From NCBI GenBank assembly GCA_013298845.1, contig JAAFJN010000002.1, positions 259,949-323,948 on the forward strand: DNA of 64,000 nt, written 5' to 3'. The translations under genes and the position numbers were made by a program. The notes below the pieces were generated by a model. The model made no database searches, was not told the DNA's origin, and was given only the letters and a program-made list of their open reading frames with translations. Shown here piece by piece: positions 24,521 through 37,700 of the stretch. Source of the stretch: Chitinophagales bacterium (lineage in GTDB: Bacteria; Bacteroidota; Bacteroidia; Chitinophagales; Saprospiraceae). Numbering within the stretch: the stretch's first letter is position 1; every line of letters begins with the position of its first letter.

Positions 24521-25564
24521 TTAACACCCGCCCATTGCCTCTACGATAAAAACCATTTCATTAACTACGCTGATACGAATCATCCGGTACTCGTCGCTCA
24601 ACGGATGCACCAATTCCCAGGTTTTTCCGCCGTCGGCAGAACGGGAAACGCCTTTTGTATGGTTACAAAACAAATATTTACCCGCCATTTTAAGGTCATA
24701 AATCCGTTGCGCCGGCAGCAGATTTTCGGCCATTCTCCGCCACGTTTTGCCGCCATCTTCCGACATGCGCACAACACTGGTTCGGTTTTCGGGTGCCTCA
24801 AAAGTTGCCCCCCAAGTTTGTTCACCTTGGTGAATGGTCAAAAAAGCGCCATTTAACGTGCTAAAACGAGCAAGTTCGCCCGTTGTCGTCAAAGTACGCT
24901 CCCAGGTTTCGCCGCCGTCGGCAGAACGCATAATACCTTTGGCCGTTGCGGCTAAAATATCATTCCCGGAAACCAACAAACCATACACAATGCCCTGCTC
25001 ACCCACGTGCTTCCACGTTTTTCCCTGGTCTTTGGTTAAAAAAATACCCGGATCACAAGCCGCCAAAATAGCACCACGTACTTCGACCACATCGTGGACA
25101 ATTTTACCGTGCAAATAGTCTAAGGCCAGTTGCCACATACCCGTACCCGGCATTTCCTGGTACAAATTAAAATCAGCGGTAAAAGCGTACAAACCCGATT
25201 TGCCGGGAAATACACTATGCATCCGGCCGTCTAATCCCGTTAATTTTTCCCAAACCGGCACGGCAGGAGCCATTGTCACGGTGCTGCGATACACCCCTTT
25301 TTCGGAAGCCAAAATTAATTGATCATCGTTGGTCAGTAACTTGACCACACTAATACTGTCGGGCAAACCCAGACTGGCATCCACCCAGGAATCACCGCCA
25401 TCGGAGGATTGCCAAACAATCCCTTTAGGCGCCGTCGCTGGCGTGGTTGTTGCCAAAGCCGTAGGAACCGCCGTGTGGGCATCGGCCAGCGGGGCGACAT
25501 TGATATTGCCCGGTTGACAGGCTATCAGGCACGGAAAAACAAATAAAAAAGTGGGAATGCGCAT
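24521..25564 (-). CDS. BNR/Asp-box (YCF48-like) beta-propeller lipoprotein
   Basis: 347 residues. Lipoprotein signal LFVFPCLIAC with Cys at 16. The mature protein has repeated Asp-box motifs of the type SxDGGxTW: SSDGGDSW (about 53), TKDQGKTW, SADGGETW, SEDGGKTW, SADGGKTW. These form blades of a sialidase-like propeller, but the catalytic residues of sialidases are not evident, so a binding or scaffold role at the outer membrane is likelier. A candidate -7 element lies at 25596-25603. Confidence 0.85.
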   Translation of the reverse strand: MRIPTFLFVFPCLIACQPGNINVAPLADAHTAVPTALATTTPATAPKGIVWQSSDGGDSWVDASLGLPDSISVVKLLTNDDQLILASEKGVYRSTVTMAPAVPVWEKLTGLDGRMHSVFPGKSGLYAFTADFNLYQEMPGTGMWQLALDYLHGKIVHDVVEVRGAILAACDPGIFLTKDQGKTWKHVGEQGIVYGLLVSGNDILAATAKGIMRSADGGETWERTLTTTGELARFSTLNGAFLTIHQGEQTWGATFEAPENRTSVVRMSEDGGKTWRRMAENLLPAQRIYDLKMAGKYLFCNHTKGVSRSADGGKTWELVHPLSDEYRMIRISVVNEMVFIVEAMGGC

Positions 25565-25595
25565 GTGTCTTTTTACGTTTGATAAATGAATACCA

Positions 25596-25603
25596 CAAAG
25601 TTA
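25596..25603 (-). promoter_or_regulatory. Candidate -7 promoter element for the Asp-box lipoprotein
   Basis: TAACTTTG on the minus strand, 31 bases upstream of the ATG at 25564; fits TAnnTTTG. Confidence 0.4.
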
Positions 25604-25664
25604 CAGGCCAATGGCACTCCAAGACTTTTTGAAGTGTAAAACAATGTAAAAGTATGTTTTTGGG

Positions 25665-26207
25665 CTAAACGGCCAAACAAGCGGCACGCAATTGTTTCAT
25701 GTATTGCAAGCCTTTTTCGCGGGAAAAAGCGATATTACGATCGGGAATACCCTCCGCATCGGGGTAATGCTCTATGGCAGCAGTTATGCTGTCTTCGCGG
25801 AGCAAATGGATCATGGGAAAAATGGAACGGTTGGTAAAGTTGGCCGGATCATCGGCTTTGGCATCGGCAAAACAGTATTCGGGGTGAAAACTGGCAATTT
25901 GATAAACGCCATCGTACTCATGTTCCGCAGCGAGGTCTTCGGCCAGCGAAACGAGGTGCAGGTATTCCTCAAAATCAGCGTAATGGTCGGCAAAAATAAT
26001 AAAAGTAGTTTCTACGGTTTCCGAAGCATCCAAAAAATGGATTTCGTCCATAAACGTGTGCAAATTGAGTTCCAAATCAGGCTCATTCACTACCACGTAC
26101 CGAATACTGTCGCGCAAAACGGCTTTAGCCGCAAACGGGCAAAAATTACAACCTATAACTACTGATTGAATCCACTCCTTGGTTTGTGCAATAATTTTAT
26201 CTTCCAT
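25665..26207 (-). CDS. DUF1415 family protein
   Basis: 180 residues, cytoplasmic. The signature VIGCNFCPFA (about 17-26) near the N-terminus, with two cysteines, and HLLREDSITAAIEHYPDAEG near the end fit DUF1415. The function is unknown. The nearest gene upstream on the same strand is argS, which runs in the same direction but is separated by a repeat region of about 180 bases, so the two are probably transcribed separately. TACCTTTG on the minus strand at 26294-26301 is a candidate -7 element. Confidence 0.88.
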   Translation of the reverse strand: MEDKIIAQTKEWIQSVVIGCNFCPFAAKAVLRDSIRYVVVNEPDLELNLHTFMDEIHFLDASETVETTFIIFADHYADFEEYLHLVSLAEDLAAEHEYDGVYQIASFHPEYCFADAKADDPANFTNRSIFPMIHLLREDSITAAIEHYPDAEGIPDRNIAFSREKGLQYMKQLRAACLAV

Positions 26208-26293
26208 CAGGAAACATATCGAGCCTTTTCAAATTCCGTTCACGTTTGAAAGAGGCTATTCGTGTTTCAGGAAGGCATTATTTGCCAGTGCAA

Positions 26294-26301
26294 CAAAGGT
26301 A
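26294..26301 (-). promoter_or_regulatory. Candidate -7 promoter element for the DUF1415 gene
   Basis: TACCTTTG on the minus strand fits TAnnTTTG; the leader to the ATG at 26207 would be about 87 bases. Confidence 0.4.
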
Positions 26302-26312
26302 ACCTTTTTTTA

Positions 26313-26384
26313 GTGAAAATTGAAGAGTGAAGAGAGAAGAGTGATGAGAGATAAGATTTTTACTCATCACTCATCTCTCATAAC
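26313..26384. repeat. Degenerate inverted heptamer arrays downstream of argS
   Basis: Left arm 26313-26354 has six units (GTGAAAA, TTGAAGA, GTGAAGA, GAGAAGA, GTGATGA, GAGATAA). Right arm 26364-26384 has TCATCAC, TCATCTC, TCATAAC. The right arm starts five bases after the argS stop and, on the argS strand, reads GTGATGA-like. Confidence 0.8.
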
Positions 26385-26388
26385 TTCC

Positions 26389-28236
26389 CTACATTCTTTC
26401 CGGCATGTCAATACCGAGTAATTTCATGCCCGATTCCAGCACTTTACCCGTAGCTTTGCTCAGTTGCAACCGGAATGCCCGTGCTTCGGGTGTTTCGGCG
26501 GACATCACTTTTACATCGTGCCAAAAACGGTTAAATTCTTTAGCCAAATTGTAGCAATACGACGCCAAATGCGAAGGATCATATTCGTCAGCGGCCTGTT
26601 GAACGGCAGCCGGATATTCGTACAACGCCTTTAAAAGTTCTTTTTCAATGGGCAAAATATCGGTGTAACCGTTAAAATTGCTCATGTCAATTTGTTCGGC
26701 GCTCACCCGTTTCATAAGGCCGTGCGTCCGAACAAACGAATATTGGATAAACGGTCCCGTTTGTCCCAGCAACTCCACCGATTCTTCCGGGTTAAATACC
26801 ATCCGTTTGCGCGGATTTACCCGCAGCATAAAGAATTTGAGGGCCGCCAATCCAATTTTTTGAATCGTGTCTTGTTGTTCTTCGGGCGAAAGTTCGGCGA
26901 TTTTTTCGGCGCTGGCTTCTTTGGCGAGGCGTTCCACTTCGTCCATGAGGTCATCGGCGTCCACAACGGTGCCTTCCCGGGTTTTCATTCTGGCACCGTG
27001 GGGCAGTTCTACCATGCCGTACGACAAGTGATACAACCCGGCGGCGTAGGGTTCTTCAAAACGTTTCAGAATCTCGAATAACACCGAGAAGTGATAGTTT
27101 TGCTCATCGGCCACGGTATAAACTACTTTTTCGGCTCCAAAATCTTCGTAGCGCATCCGGGCAGTACCGAGGTCTTGGGTGATGTACACCGAAGTGCCGT
27201 CGGAGCGGAGCACCAATTTGTGGTCGTACCCGGCATCGGTGAGGTCAATCCACACCGAACTATCTTCTTTTTGGTAAAAAATGCCCTTGTTAATGCCTTC
27301 TTCGACGAGGTCTTTGCCCAACAAATAGGTATTGCTTTCGAAGTATAACTTGTCAAAAGCCACGCCCATGCGGTGGTACGTGGTATCAAAACCGGCGTAC
27401 ACCCAATTGTTCATCTGTTGCCAAAGGGCCACGGTATCCGGGTCACCGGCTTCCCATTTCAGGAGCATATCGCGCACCTCGGCCCCGAGTTTGGAATGGG
27501 TATTAAACCATTTGTTTTTGTATTCGCCGAAAAATTCTTTTTCGGTGAGTTCGGTTTTGGTCCGGCTGGCAAAAAGCGCTTTTGCTTCGTCGGTATCTTG
27601 CCAGGCGGCGTATTCGGCGCGGCTTTTGTTTTCAAACAGAACGTAATAATCGCCCACAAAATGGTCGCTTTTAATGCCTTCGCTTTCGGGCGTTTTGCCT
27701 TCGCCGAAGGTTAGCCAGGCGTACATACTTTTACAAATGGCCACGCCCCGGTCGTTGATGATCTGAACTTTAACCACATCGTACCCCACGGCATCGAGGA
27801 TTTGGCTGCATGACCAGCCGAGCAGGCAGTTCCGCACGTGCCCGAGGTGGAGCGGTTTATTGGTGTTGGGCGACGAGTATTCGACCATCACCTTGCGGCC
27901 ATTCCGAGGCTGCCGACCGTAATCGGCGTTGTTGTTCATATCGGCCAAAAAATCCAGCCACCAGGTATTGCTGATTTCGAGGTTTAAAAAGCCTTTAATC
28001 ACGTTAAAACCTTTTACAAAAGGCATATTTTCTTGCAAATAAGCGCCAATTTCGGCACCGGTTGCTTCGGGGGCTTTTTTGGCAGCGCGCACAAACGGGA
28101 AAATCACAATGGTGTAATCGCCCGTGAATTCGGATGGGGTAGGGTTTACCTGCACCGCATTGGCTTCGGTGGGCGTGGCGTAAAGTTGGGAAACGGCCGT
28201 TGCAACGGCGGATTTGATGTGGTCTAAAATGCTCAT
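26389..28236 (-). CDS. argS: Arginine--tRNA ligase
   Basis: 615 residues. The class I synthetase charges tRNA-Arg with arginine in the cytoplasm. Visible: N-terminal Add-1 domain (to about 105), HIGH-type motif PLHLGHVRN (about 128-136), the KMSKS-equivalent region HGARMKTREGT, and the C-terminal helical anticodon-binding domain ending LESGMKLLGIDMPERM. The start overlaps the mnmH stop in ATGA, so mnmH and argS form a translationally coupled pair. Confidence 0.97.
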   Translation of the reverse strand: MSILDHIKSAVATAVSQLYATPTEANAVQVNPTPSEFTGDYTIVIFPFVRAAKKAPEATGAEIGAYLQENMPFVKGFNVIKGFLNLEISNTWWLDFLADMNNNADYGRQPRNGRKVMVEYSSPNTNKPLHLGHVRNCLLGWSCSQILDAVGYDVVKVQIINDRGVAICKSMYAWLTFGEGKTPESEGIKSDHFVGDYYVLFENKSRAEYAAWQDTDEAKALFASRTKTELTEKEFFGEYKNKWFNTHSKLGAEVRDMLLKWEAGDPDTVALWQQMNNWVYAGFDTTYHRMGVAFDKLYFESNTYLLGKDLVEEGINKGIFYQKEDSSVWIDLTDAGYDHKLVLRSDGTSVYITQDLGTARMRYEDFGAEKVVYTVADEQNYHFSVLFEILKRFEEPYAAGLYHLSYGMVELPHGARMKTREGTVVDADDLMDEVERLAKEASAEKIAELSPEEQQDTIQKIGLAALKFFMLRVNPRKRMVFNPEESVELLGQTGPFIQYSFVRTHGLMKRVSAEQIDMSNFNGYTDILPIEKELLKALYEYPAAVQQAADEYDPSHLASYCYNLAKEFNRFWHDVKVMSAETPEARAFRLQLSKATGKVLESGMKLLGIDMPERM

Positions 28237-29255
28237 TGTTCTGCGATCAGTGCGCGGGCAATCTCCGTCGGGTCGCCGCTGTCAAAATTGCGGACACGGA
28301 TGTCCGGCGAAATATTATTATCCAGGCAATGCTGGTATGTTTTGTCGTAATACTCCAAGGCAATGGCCGCTGCGGAGCGGAAATCGCCGTTTTGGAGGGC
28401 TTCGAGGGCGTTTTTATGGCGAAGGCCGCCCAGTTTGGTGGCTATTTTATCAAAAGCCAATTGGAGGTTTTCGGTGTCTTCCAGCACGTAATCGGCCAAA
28501 AGGTTGTCCATTCGGGCTTCGTAGGGGATATTGATGTGCAAGAGGGGCGCGGCTTTCATGTTTTTCCAAAAGCCATCGGGGATAAATACCCGCCCGATGC
28601 TGCGACTTTCATTTTCTACCCAAACGCGGCGGCCGGGGTCAATGGTTCCCAGGACACGGTGTAAATCGTTTTCAAATTGCTCGACGGTGGGTTGTGGTTG
28701 CTCGCCAATAAAACCAAAAGCGGAACCTTTGTGGTGGGCCAGGGCTTCCAGATCAATTGTTTGTTCGCCCAATGCCCGCAAAGCGTGGATGATTTTGGTT
28801 TTTCCCGTTCCGGTGGGGCCACCGACCACCCGAATATCCAATTGCGGCGCGGAAAAATAATCCAATACCCATTGGCGATAGGTTTTATAGCCGCCGATGA
28901 GCGTCACTACCTCGAAACCGGCTCCTTGCAGCAGCCAGGCCATACTGCCGCTGCGTTGGCCGCCCCGCCAACAATGCACCGCAATGCGTTTATCGGGCGC
29001 TAATTTCAGGGCTTGTTTGACAAAAACCGCCATTTTGGGGCCTACAAACTCCAAGCCGAGAATAAAAGCCGAGTCTTTGCCAATTTGTTTGTAACGGGTG
29101 CCTACTTTGGCCCGTTCGTCGTCGGTGAACAAAGGAAACGACACGGCTCCCGGAATGTGCCCTTGCGCAAATTCGCCGGGAGAACGCACATCCAATACCG
29201 GAAGCGCGCCCGTTGCTGGCAAAAAAGCCGCAATATCGAGCCTTTGTAAACCCAT
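28233..29255 (-). CDS. mnmH: tRNA 2-selenouridine synthase (MnmH/SelU)
   Basis: 340 residues. The N-terminal rhodanese domain (about 1-120) carries the catalytic Cys in AVHCWRGGQRSGS. The C-terminal P-loop domain has GGPTGTGKTKIIHAL (about 142-156). The enzyme replaces sulfur with selenium in 2-thiouridine at the wobble position of tRNAs for Lys, Glu and Gln, through a geranylated intermediate. No selD is in the window, so selenium use cannot be confirmed. Coupling to argS places two tRNA genes in one operon. Confidence 0.94.
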   Translation of the reverse strand: MGLQRLDIAAFLPATGALPVLDVRSPGEFAQGHIPGAVSFPLFTDDERAKVGTRYKQIGKDSAFILGLEFVGPKMAVFVKQALKLAPDKRIAVHCWRGGQRSGSMAWLLQGAGFEVVTLIGGYKTYRQWVLDYFSAPQLDIRVVGGPTGTGKTKIIHALRALGEQTIDLEALAHHKGSAFGFIGEQPQPTVEQFENDLHRVLGTIDPGRRVWVENESRSIGRVFIPDGFWKNMKAAPLLHINIPYEARMDNLLADYVLEDTENLQLAFDKIATKLGGLRHKNALEALQNGDFRSAAAIALEYYDKTYQHCLDNNISPDIRVRNFDSGDPTEIARALIAEQ

Positions 29256-29309
29256 TTTTTCAGTGATGAGGTTATGGTGGTGTTATGCCTCCTTTAATGT
29301 CTCCGCCCT

Positions 29310-29370
29310 CCATTCTCCGTTCTCCGTAGCGACGGGTTTGAAACCCGTCGCTACGGAGAACGGAAAACGG
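29310..29370. repeat. Long near-perfect palindrome after secA
   Basis: TTCTCCGTAGCGACGGGTTT (29320-29339), one-base centre, then its exact complement at 29341-29360; outer ten bases pair with two mismatches. It begins eight bases beyond the secA stop. No T-run follows on the secA strand, so it is not a standard intrinsic terminator, although the stem could protect the mRNA end. It resembles REP-type elements. Confidence 0.85.
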
Positions 29371-29377
29371 AAAAAAA

Positions 29378-32737
<3,360 letters not shown>

Positions 32738-32795
32738 GGTATGTTTATTTATCTTGTCTGACAGTTTAGGGAATATCCCCTCGCTCCAAAAGCCG

Positions 32796-32803
32796 CAAAG
32801 TTA
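32796..32803 (-). promoter_or_regulatory. Candidate -7 promoter element for secA
   Basis: TAACTTTG then CGGC on the minus strand, about 58 bases before the ATG at 32737. Confidence 0.45.
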
Positions 32804-32899
32804 CAGCAAGTCGGGCTTATTTCGTTTAGCATATTTTGTTCCAAATGATTTTTAGTGCCAAAATGGCATAACTTCCTTTTTATTTCGGTCGAAACGTAC

Positions 32900-32918
32900 A
32901 GCCGAACCCCGTTCGGCT
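32900..32918. repeat. Small hairpin between secA and the CPBP gene
   Basis: AGCCGAAC-CCC-GTTCGGCT, perfect 8-base arms. On the minus strand it lies 58 bases downstream of the CPBP stop, but no T-run follows, so its role as terminator is uncertain. Confidence 0.6.
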
Positions 32919-32976
32919 CGCGTTAAACGGGCCGCTACGTTCGCACTATGTCAAACGCCTCATCAAACGGGGGACG

Positions 32977-33921
32977 CTACTGTTCGTCCTGCGTCAAGCG
33001 GGGTTGGGTACTCCAAATCATTCGCCCAATCCAAAGCGTTGCGGCCAAAGACGCGACTGCTACGCCCACCGGTACGTGAATATCGTTTTCCGCCAAATCC
33101 ACCGAACTCATGTCCTGGCCGTACAAAAACTGCGCCGCCACCTGAATGCCGTTGTTTAAAAAGTGCAACAAAACGGGTACCCAAAAATTGCCCGTTTGCC
33201 AATACACCCAACCCAAAATAACGCCCAACAACCAACGCGGCAAAAAACCATCCATTTGAAAATGCAACAAACTAAAAATAGCACCCGATACCACTACGGC
33301 GGTGATGGGGGCCAGGCGGCGCATCAGTTGATTTTGAATAATGCCCCGGAACAGCAGTTCTTCACCCAGAGCCGGAACAATGGCAATTAAGGTCAAATTG
33401 GCCAAAAAAGCCCAGCCGTCGGGCATGCGCATGAGGGCTTTAATGGCTTTATTGGCCTGTTCGGCGGTGGTTTGTAACTCCGCCGGAATGGGCAGCCATT
33501 TGTTAATTTCGTAAGTCGAAAATACCAGCGGCATGGAAGCGGCCAACAGGGCAATGCTCCATCCGAGGGTGGTCATGGGCGGAAATACCCGCAGTGATAC
33601 CCGCCGGGGAACATCGGGGGCGGCATTCCTTAATATATACAAGGTGGCGAGCGATGGCAGTAAAAAGACCAATATCTGGTTAAGACCGGCCATCAAACGC
33701 ACTTTCCATACGTCCGAATCGGGGGAACTATCGTCTAATTGGCCCGAAAGCACTTCCGTGCTCCAGCCCAGTCCCGTTTCCAGCAATTTGGTAAAAACCA
33801 GAGTGAGAAATATACCCGCGAGGCAAAGCATCAGGGTGATAGACAGCACTTGCCTTACCCGCACTTCGTTGGGCCGCAGCCATTTATTTTCCAAGAAATC
33901 GTTGTTGTTCAAATCATCCAT
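32977..33921 (-). CDS. CPBP (CAAX/Abi-type) intramembrane metalloprotease
   Basis: 314 residues with about eight membrane segments (LSITLMLCLAGIFLTLVF; TLGWSIALLAASMPLVF). The three CPBP motifs are present: GEELLFRGII (about 185-194), SLLHFQMDGFLPRW and VLLHFLNNG. Glu, Arg and His residues in these motifs form the active site in Rce1-like proteases. The substrate in bacteria is usually unknown; some take part in bacteriocin self-immunity. No bacteriocin gene is adjacent. It is divergent from pdxJ with 43 bases between starts. Confidence 0.9.
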   Translation of the reverse strand: MDDLNNNDFLENKWLRPNEVRVRQVLSITLMLCLAGIFLTLVFTKLLETGLGWSTEVLSGQLDDSSPDSDVWKVRLMAGLNQILVFLLPSLATLYILRNAAPDVPRRVSLRVFPPMTTLGWSIALLAASMPLVFSTYEINKWLPIPAELQTTAEQANKAIKALMRMPDGWAFLANLTLIAIVPALGEELLFRGIIQNQLMRRLAPITAVVVSGAIFSLLHFQMDGFLPRWLLGVILGWVYWQTGNFWVPVLLHFLNNGIQVAAQFLYGQDMSSVDLAENDIHVPVGVAVASLAATLWIGRMIWSTQPRLTQDEQ

Positions 33922-33964
33922 TGTTCAAAAACCTGTTACTTTGCCCCGCAAAATTAGATTAAAT

Positions 33965-34678
33965 ATGGCAAGACTTAGTGTTAATGTAAATAAAGTCGCA
34001 TTGTTGCGCAATTCTCGCGGCAGCAACCTGCCCAATTTGGTGCAAGTGGCCAAAGACTGCGAATCGTTTGGTGCCCAGGGAATCACCGTGCACCCGCGCC
34101 CCGATCAGCGCCATATCCGTTACGACGATGTGCCACTGTTGCGCGCCGTTGTCACTACCGAATTTAATATCGAAGGAAATCCCGACGCGGAGTTTATGAA
34201 ATTGGTGCTCGATAATCCGCCCCACCAATGCACCCTTGTCCCCGATGCCGTGGATCAACTCACCAGCGACCACGGTTGGGATACCATCCGGTACGCCGAC
34301 CGCCTGCGCGATATCATCACCGAATTGCACAAAAGTAACATCCGGGTGTCCATGTTTGTTGACCCCGACCCCGCAATGGTTGAAGGTGCTAAAGCCGTGG
34401 GGGCCGACCGCATTGAATTGTACACCGGGCCTTTTGCCCACGATTTTAACACCAATCCCGAAGCAGCGATGGCACCGTACACCTTGGCTGCCCGCGTGGC
34501 CGGTGAAATTGGGTTGGGGGTAAACGCCGGTCACGACCTGAATCTGGATAATTTGCGGTATTTTAAAGAAAACTGCCCCGAACTGGTGGAAGTGAGCATC
34601 GGGCACGCCCTCATTTCCGATGCTTTGTACTATGGCTTGTCGAATACCATTCAAATGTATTTGCGGTTGTTGAAATAA
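33965..34678 (+). CDS. pdxJ: Pyridoxine 5'-phosphate synthase
   Basis: 237 residues from the ATG at 33965 (MARLSVNVNKVALLRN); the frame is open upstream because it runs opposite the CPBP gene. Conserved segments: GAQGITVHPRPDQRHIRYDD (about 37-56), EFNIEGNP, VSMFVDPDP and LGVNAGHDLN. The TIM-barrel enzyme condenses 3-amino-2-oxopropyl phosphate and deoxyxylulose phosphate to pyridoxine phosphate. It stands alone, without pdxA nearby. Confidence 0.97.
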   Translation: MARLSVNVNKVALLRNSRGSNLPNLVQVAKDCESFGAQGITVHPRPDQRHIRYDDVPLLRAVVTTEFNIEGNPDAEFMKLVLDNPPHQCTLVPDAVDQLTSDHGWDTIRYADRLRDIITELHKSNIRVSMFVDPDPAMVEGAKAVGADRIELYTGPFAHDFNTNPEAAMAPYTLAARVAGEIGLGVNAGHDLNLDNLRYFKENCPELVEVSIGHALISDALYYGLSNTIQMYLRLLK

Positions 34679-34744
34679 GGGAGGAGAGCCGTTTTTTCAA
34701 TTTTTACCGTCCCAAACCGGGATTTTTTGTACTTTCGCGCCCTT

Positions 34745-37700
34745 ATGAGATTAAAAACGCTGGAACTGAAAGGTTTTAAGTCATTTGCCAACGAAACCGT
34801 TATCCATTTTAACTCCGACGTAACGGGCGTAGTAGGCCCCAACGGGTCGGGTAAAAGTAATGTGGTGGACGCCGTGCGCTGGGTGTTGGGTGAGCAAAAA
34901 AGTGGCCAATTGCGCCTCGATAAAATGTCGTCGGTGATTTTTAACGGCACTAAAAAACGCAAAGAAGCCCAAATTGCGCAGGTGACGCTTACTTTTGAAA
35001 ACACCAAAAATATCCTCCCCACCGAATACGCAAACGTCAGTATCAGCCGGATGCTCTACCGCTCCGGCGAGAGCGAATACCGCCTCAACGGGGTGCCCTG
35101 CCGCCTCAAAGACATCACGTCGTTGTTCCTCGATACCGGTATCGGGCCGGATAGTTACGCCATTATCGCCCTGAACATGGTCGAAGACCTGCTCAGCGAC
35201 CGCGAACACTCGCGCCGCCGCATGTTCGAACAGGCCGCCGGGGTGAGCAAATACAAAGCCCGCAAAAACGAAACCCGCCAAAAGTTGGAAGCCACCGCTG
35301 CAGACCTCGATCGCGTGGAAGACCTTTTGTTTGAAATTGAAGATCAATTAAAAAAACTCGAAAAACAGGCGGCGCGTACCCAAAAATTTTACGAATTAAA
35401 GGACGAATACAAAAAACTCAGCGTGGAATTGGCCATTCAAAATCTCGCTTTGCACAAAAAATCGTACAAGGAAACGGAAGGCCAAATTGCCCGCGAACAG
35501 GATAATTATCGCACCATAGAAGCCCAGGCCCGCCAGGCCGAAGCCGCCACCGAAGCCCTGCGCAAAACCCACCTCGACAAAGAAACGTCCCTCAGCGAAC
35601 AACAACAGGACGTGAATCGCCTCACCGGACGGATTCGGGGGAAAGAAAACGAAAAGGGCATGTTGGAGCAAAAACGCTCCTTTATTGACCAGGATCTCCG
35701 CCGACTTAACGACCAGATCGAAAAAGCGGTGGAAGCCATTCGGCAATTGGAAATGGAAGTGGAGGGTTACCAAACCGACCTGAACTACGAAAAAAGGGTA
35801 GAGGTGGAACTGGAAGAAGCCCTCGACGAGGCCAAAAAACAACTCGAAAAAGTGCGCTCCGACCATAATTTGCTCAAAGGCAACCTCGATGAGTTTGTTA
35901 AAGAGCAACAGGTGATCGAAAAAACCATCGTCGAACTCGAAAAACAACGCGCCGTGCAGGCTAACCAAATCGAAAACCTGCGCCGCGACGTGGAACGCAC
36001 CCTCAGCGATGTATCCGTGCGCCGCGAAGAAATGAAAGGTTTGGCCACCAAAATCGCCGATTTGGACAAAACCGAGGCCGAACAACTCAAAAAAATTGAA
36101 CAACTCGAAACCGCCGAAAACAAACGCAAACAGGAACTCGAAACCACCGAAAAGGAAATAGAGGCGCTGACCAAAAAACTGGCCGACCACAACCGTATCC
36201 TCGATGCCAAACGCAACGAGTATAAATTGACCAAAAGTATGGTCGAAAGCCTCGAAGGTTTTCCCGAAAGTATCAAGTTCCTCAGTCAGCAGAAAGATTG
36301 GGCCAAAAACTGCCCGCTGCTTTCCGATCTGATTTACGTAAAAGAAGATTTTCGGGTGGTCATCGAAAACTACTTAGAGCGGTATCTCAACTTTTACGTT
36401 GTACCCAACACCGAGTCGGCGGTGCAAGCAATTCAGTTATTAAGCCGCAGCCAAAAAGGGCGCGCCAACTTTTTCCTGCTCGATGCTTTTGCGCAGTACG
36501 AGCCGCCGCTGTCGCTGCTTGCCGTTGGGGTACGCGCCATAGATTTGGTGGAAGTGGACCCGCATTACCGCAAATTGGTGGAATACCTGCTCGCCGATGT
36601 GATTATCGTGGACGATATGACGGCTTCGCAAATTGCCGCTCAGGAAGGCATGACTTACCTCGCGCAATCGGGTGCTTTAACCCGTCGTAAATTTTCCATG
36701 TCGGGTGGTTCGGTGGGGCTTTTTGAAGGCAAAAAAATTGGCCGCAAAAAAAACCTCGAAATCCTCGATGGCGATATTCGCAAATACGAATCCGCCGAAA
36801 CGGATTTTAATAACCGTCTTTCGGTCCTGCGCACCAAATTGCAAAGTCTCAAAGATGCCGACCAAAGTGCAGCCCTCACCCGTGCACGCGGCGATTGGGG
36901 TGGTATCCAAACCGAAAAATCGGGTTTACAGGCCCGTATGGACAATATCGCCTTGTTTGTTAAAAACTTTGACGAACAGGCGGCGGCCAGCGGTGATTTG
37001 ATCAAACAACTCGAATTGAGCAATAAATCGCTGGTGCTTCAATTGGCCGAAAATCAAAAATCCGTTACCGCCGTGCAGGAGCGCCTTTCCAGCGCCGATG
37101 GTTCTTTCCGCGACGTGGCCGAGCAATTGAGCCTTTTTAGCCAAACGTTTAACCAAAAAAATATCGAGTTTATTCGCCAGCAAAACAAAGTAACGGCCTT
37201 CCAGCAGGAACTGAGTTTTCGCGAAAAACGCCTCAGTGAATTACAGGCCCAAACGGCCCAAAACCGCACGACCCAAACCCGCCACAACGACGAAATGACG
37301 TTTGTGGTGAGCGAAATAACCCGTTTAACCGAAGAATTGCGCCAGGGTTACGCCGAAAAAAAGACCCGCGAAGCCCAATTGTCGGAGGTGGAACAAACCT
37401 ATTTTAAAGCGCGCAACGAAATTCACCAATTGGAGAATGAGCAACGCGATTTGTTCCGCAAACAACAGGATGTGCAGGCGTTGATTAACCGGTTAAAAGA
37501 AAAATTCAGCGACGTTAAATTTGAAATTACGGCCATTGGCGAACGCCTCCGCGCGGAATTTGGCATGTCGGTCAACGATGTCATCAACGACGAACCCAAT
37601 CCGCTGTTTCAGCGCGAATCGTTGGAAAAAGAGGTGAATAACCTCAAACGCCGCCTCGATACTTACGGCGAAATTAACCCGCTGGCCATTGAGGCGTACA

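Noticed and set aside
32977-33921. CPBP protease as part of a bacteriocin immunity system
   Set aside because: No bacteriocin precursor or exporter is adjacent; the motif alone does not support it.
34727-34744. Upstream start of smc (MYFRAL)
   Set aside because: SMC proteins begin with the short MRLKTLELKGF strand; the extra codons overlap the promoter-like TACTTTCG.
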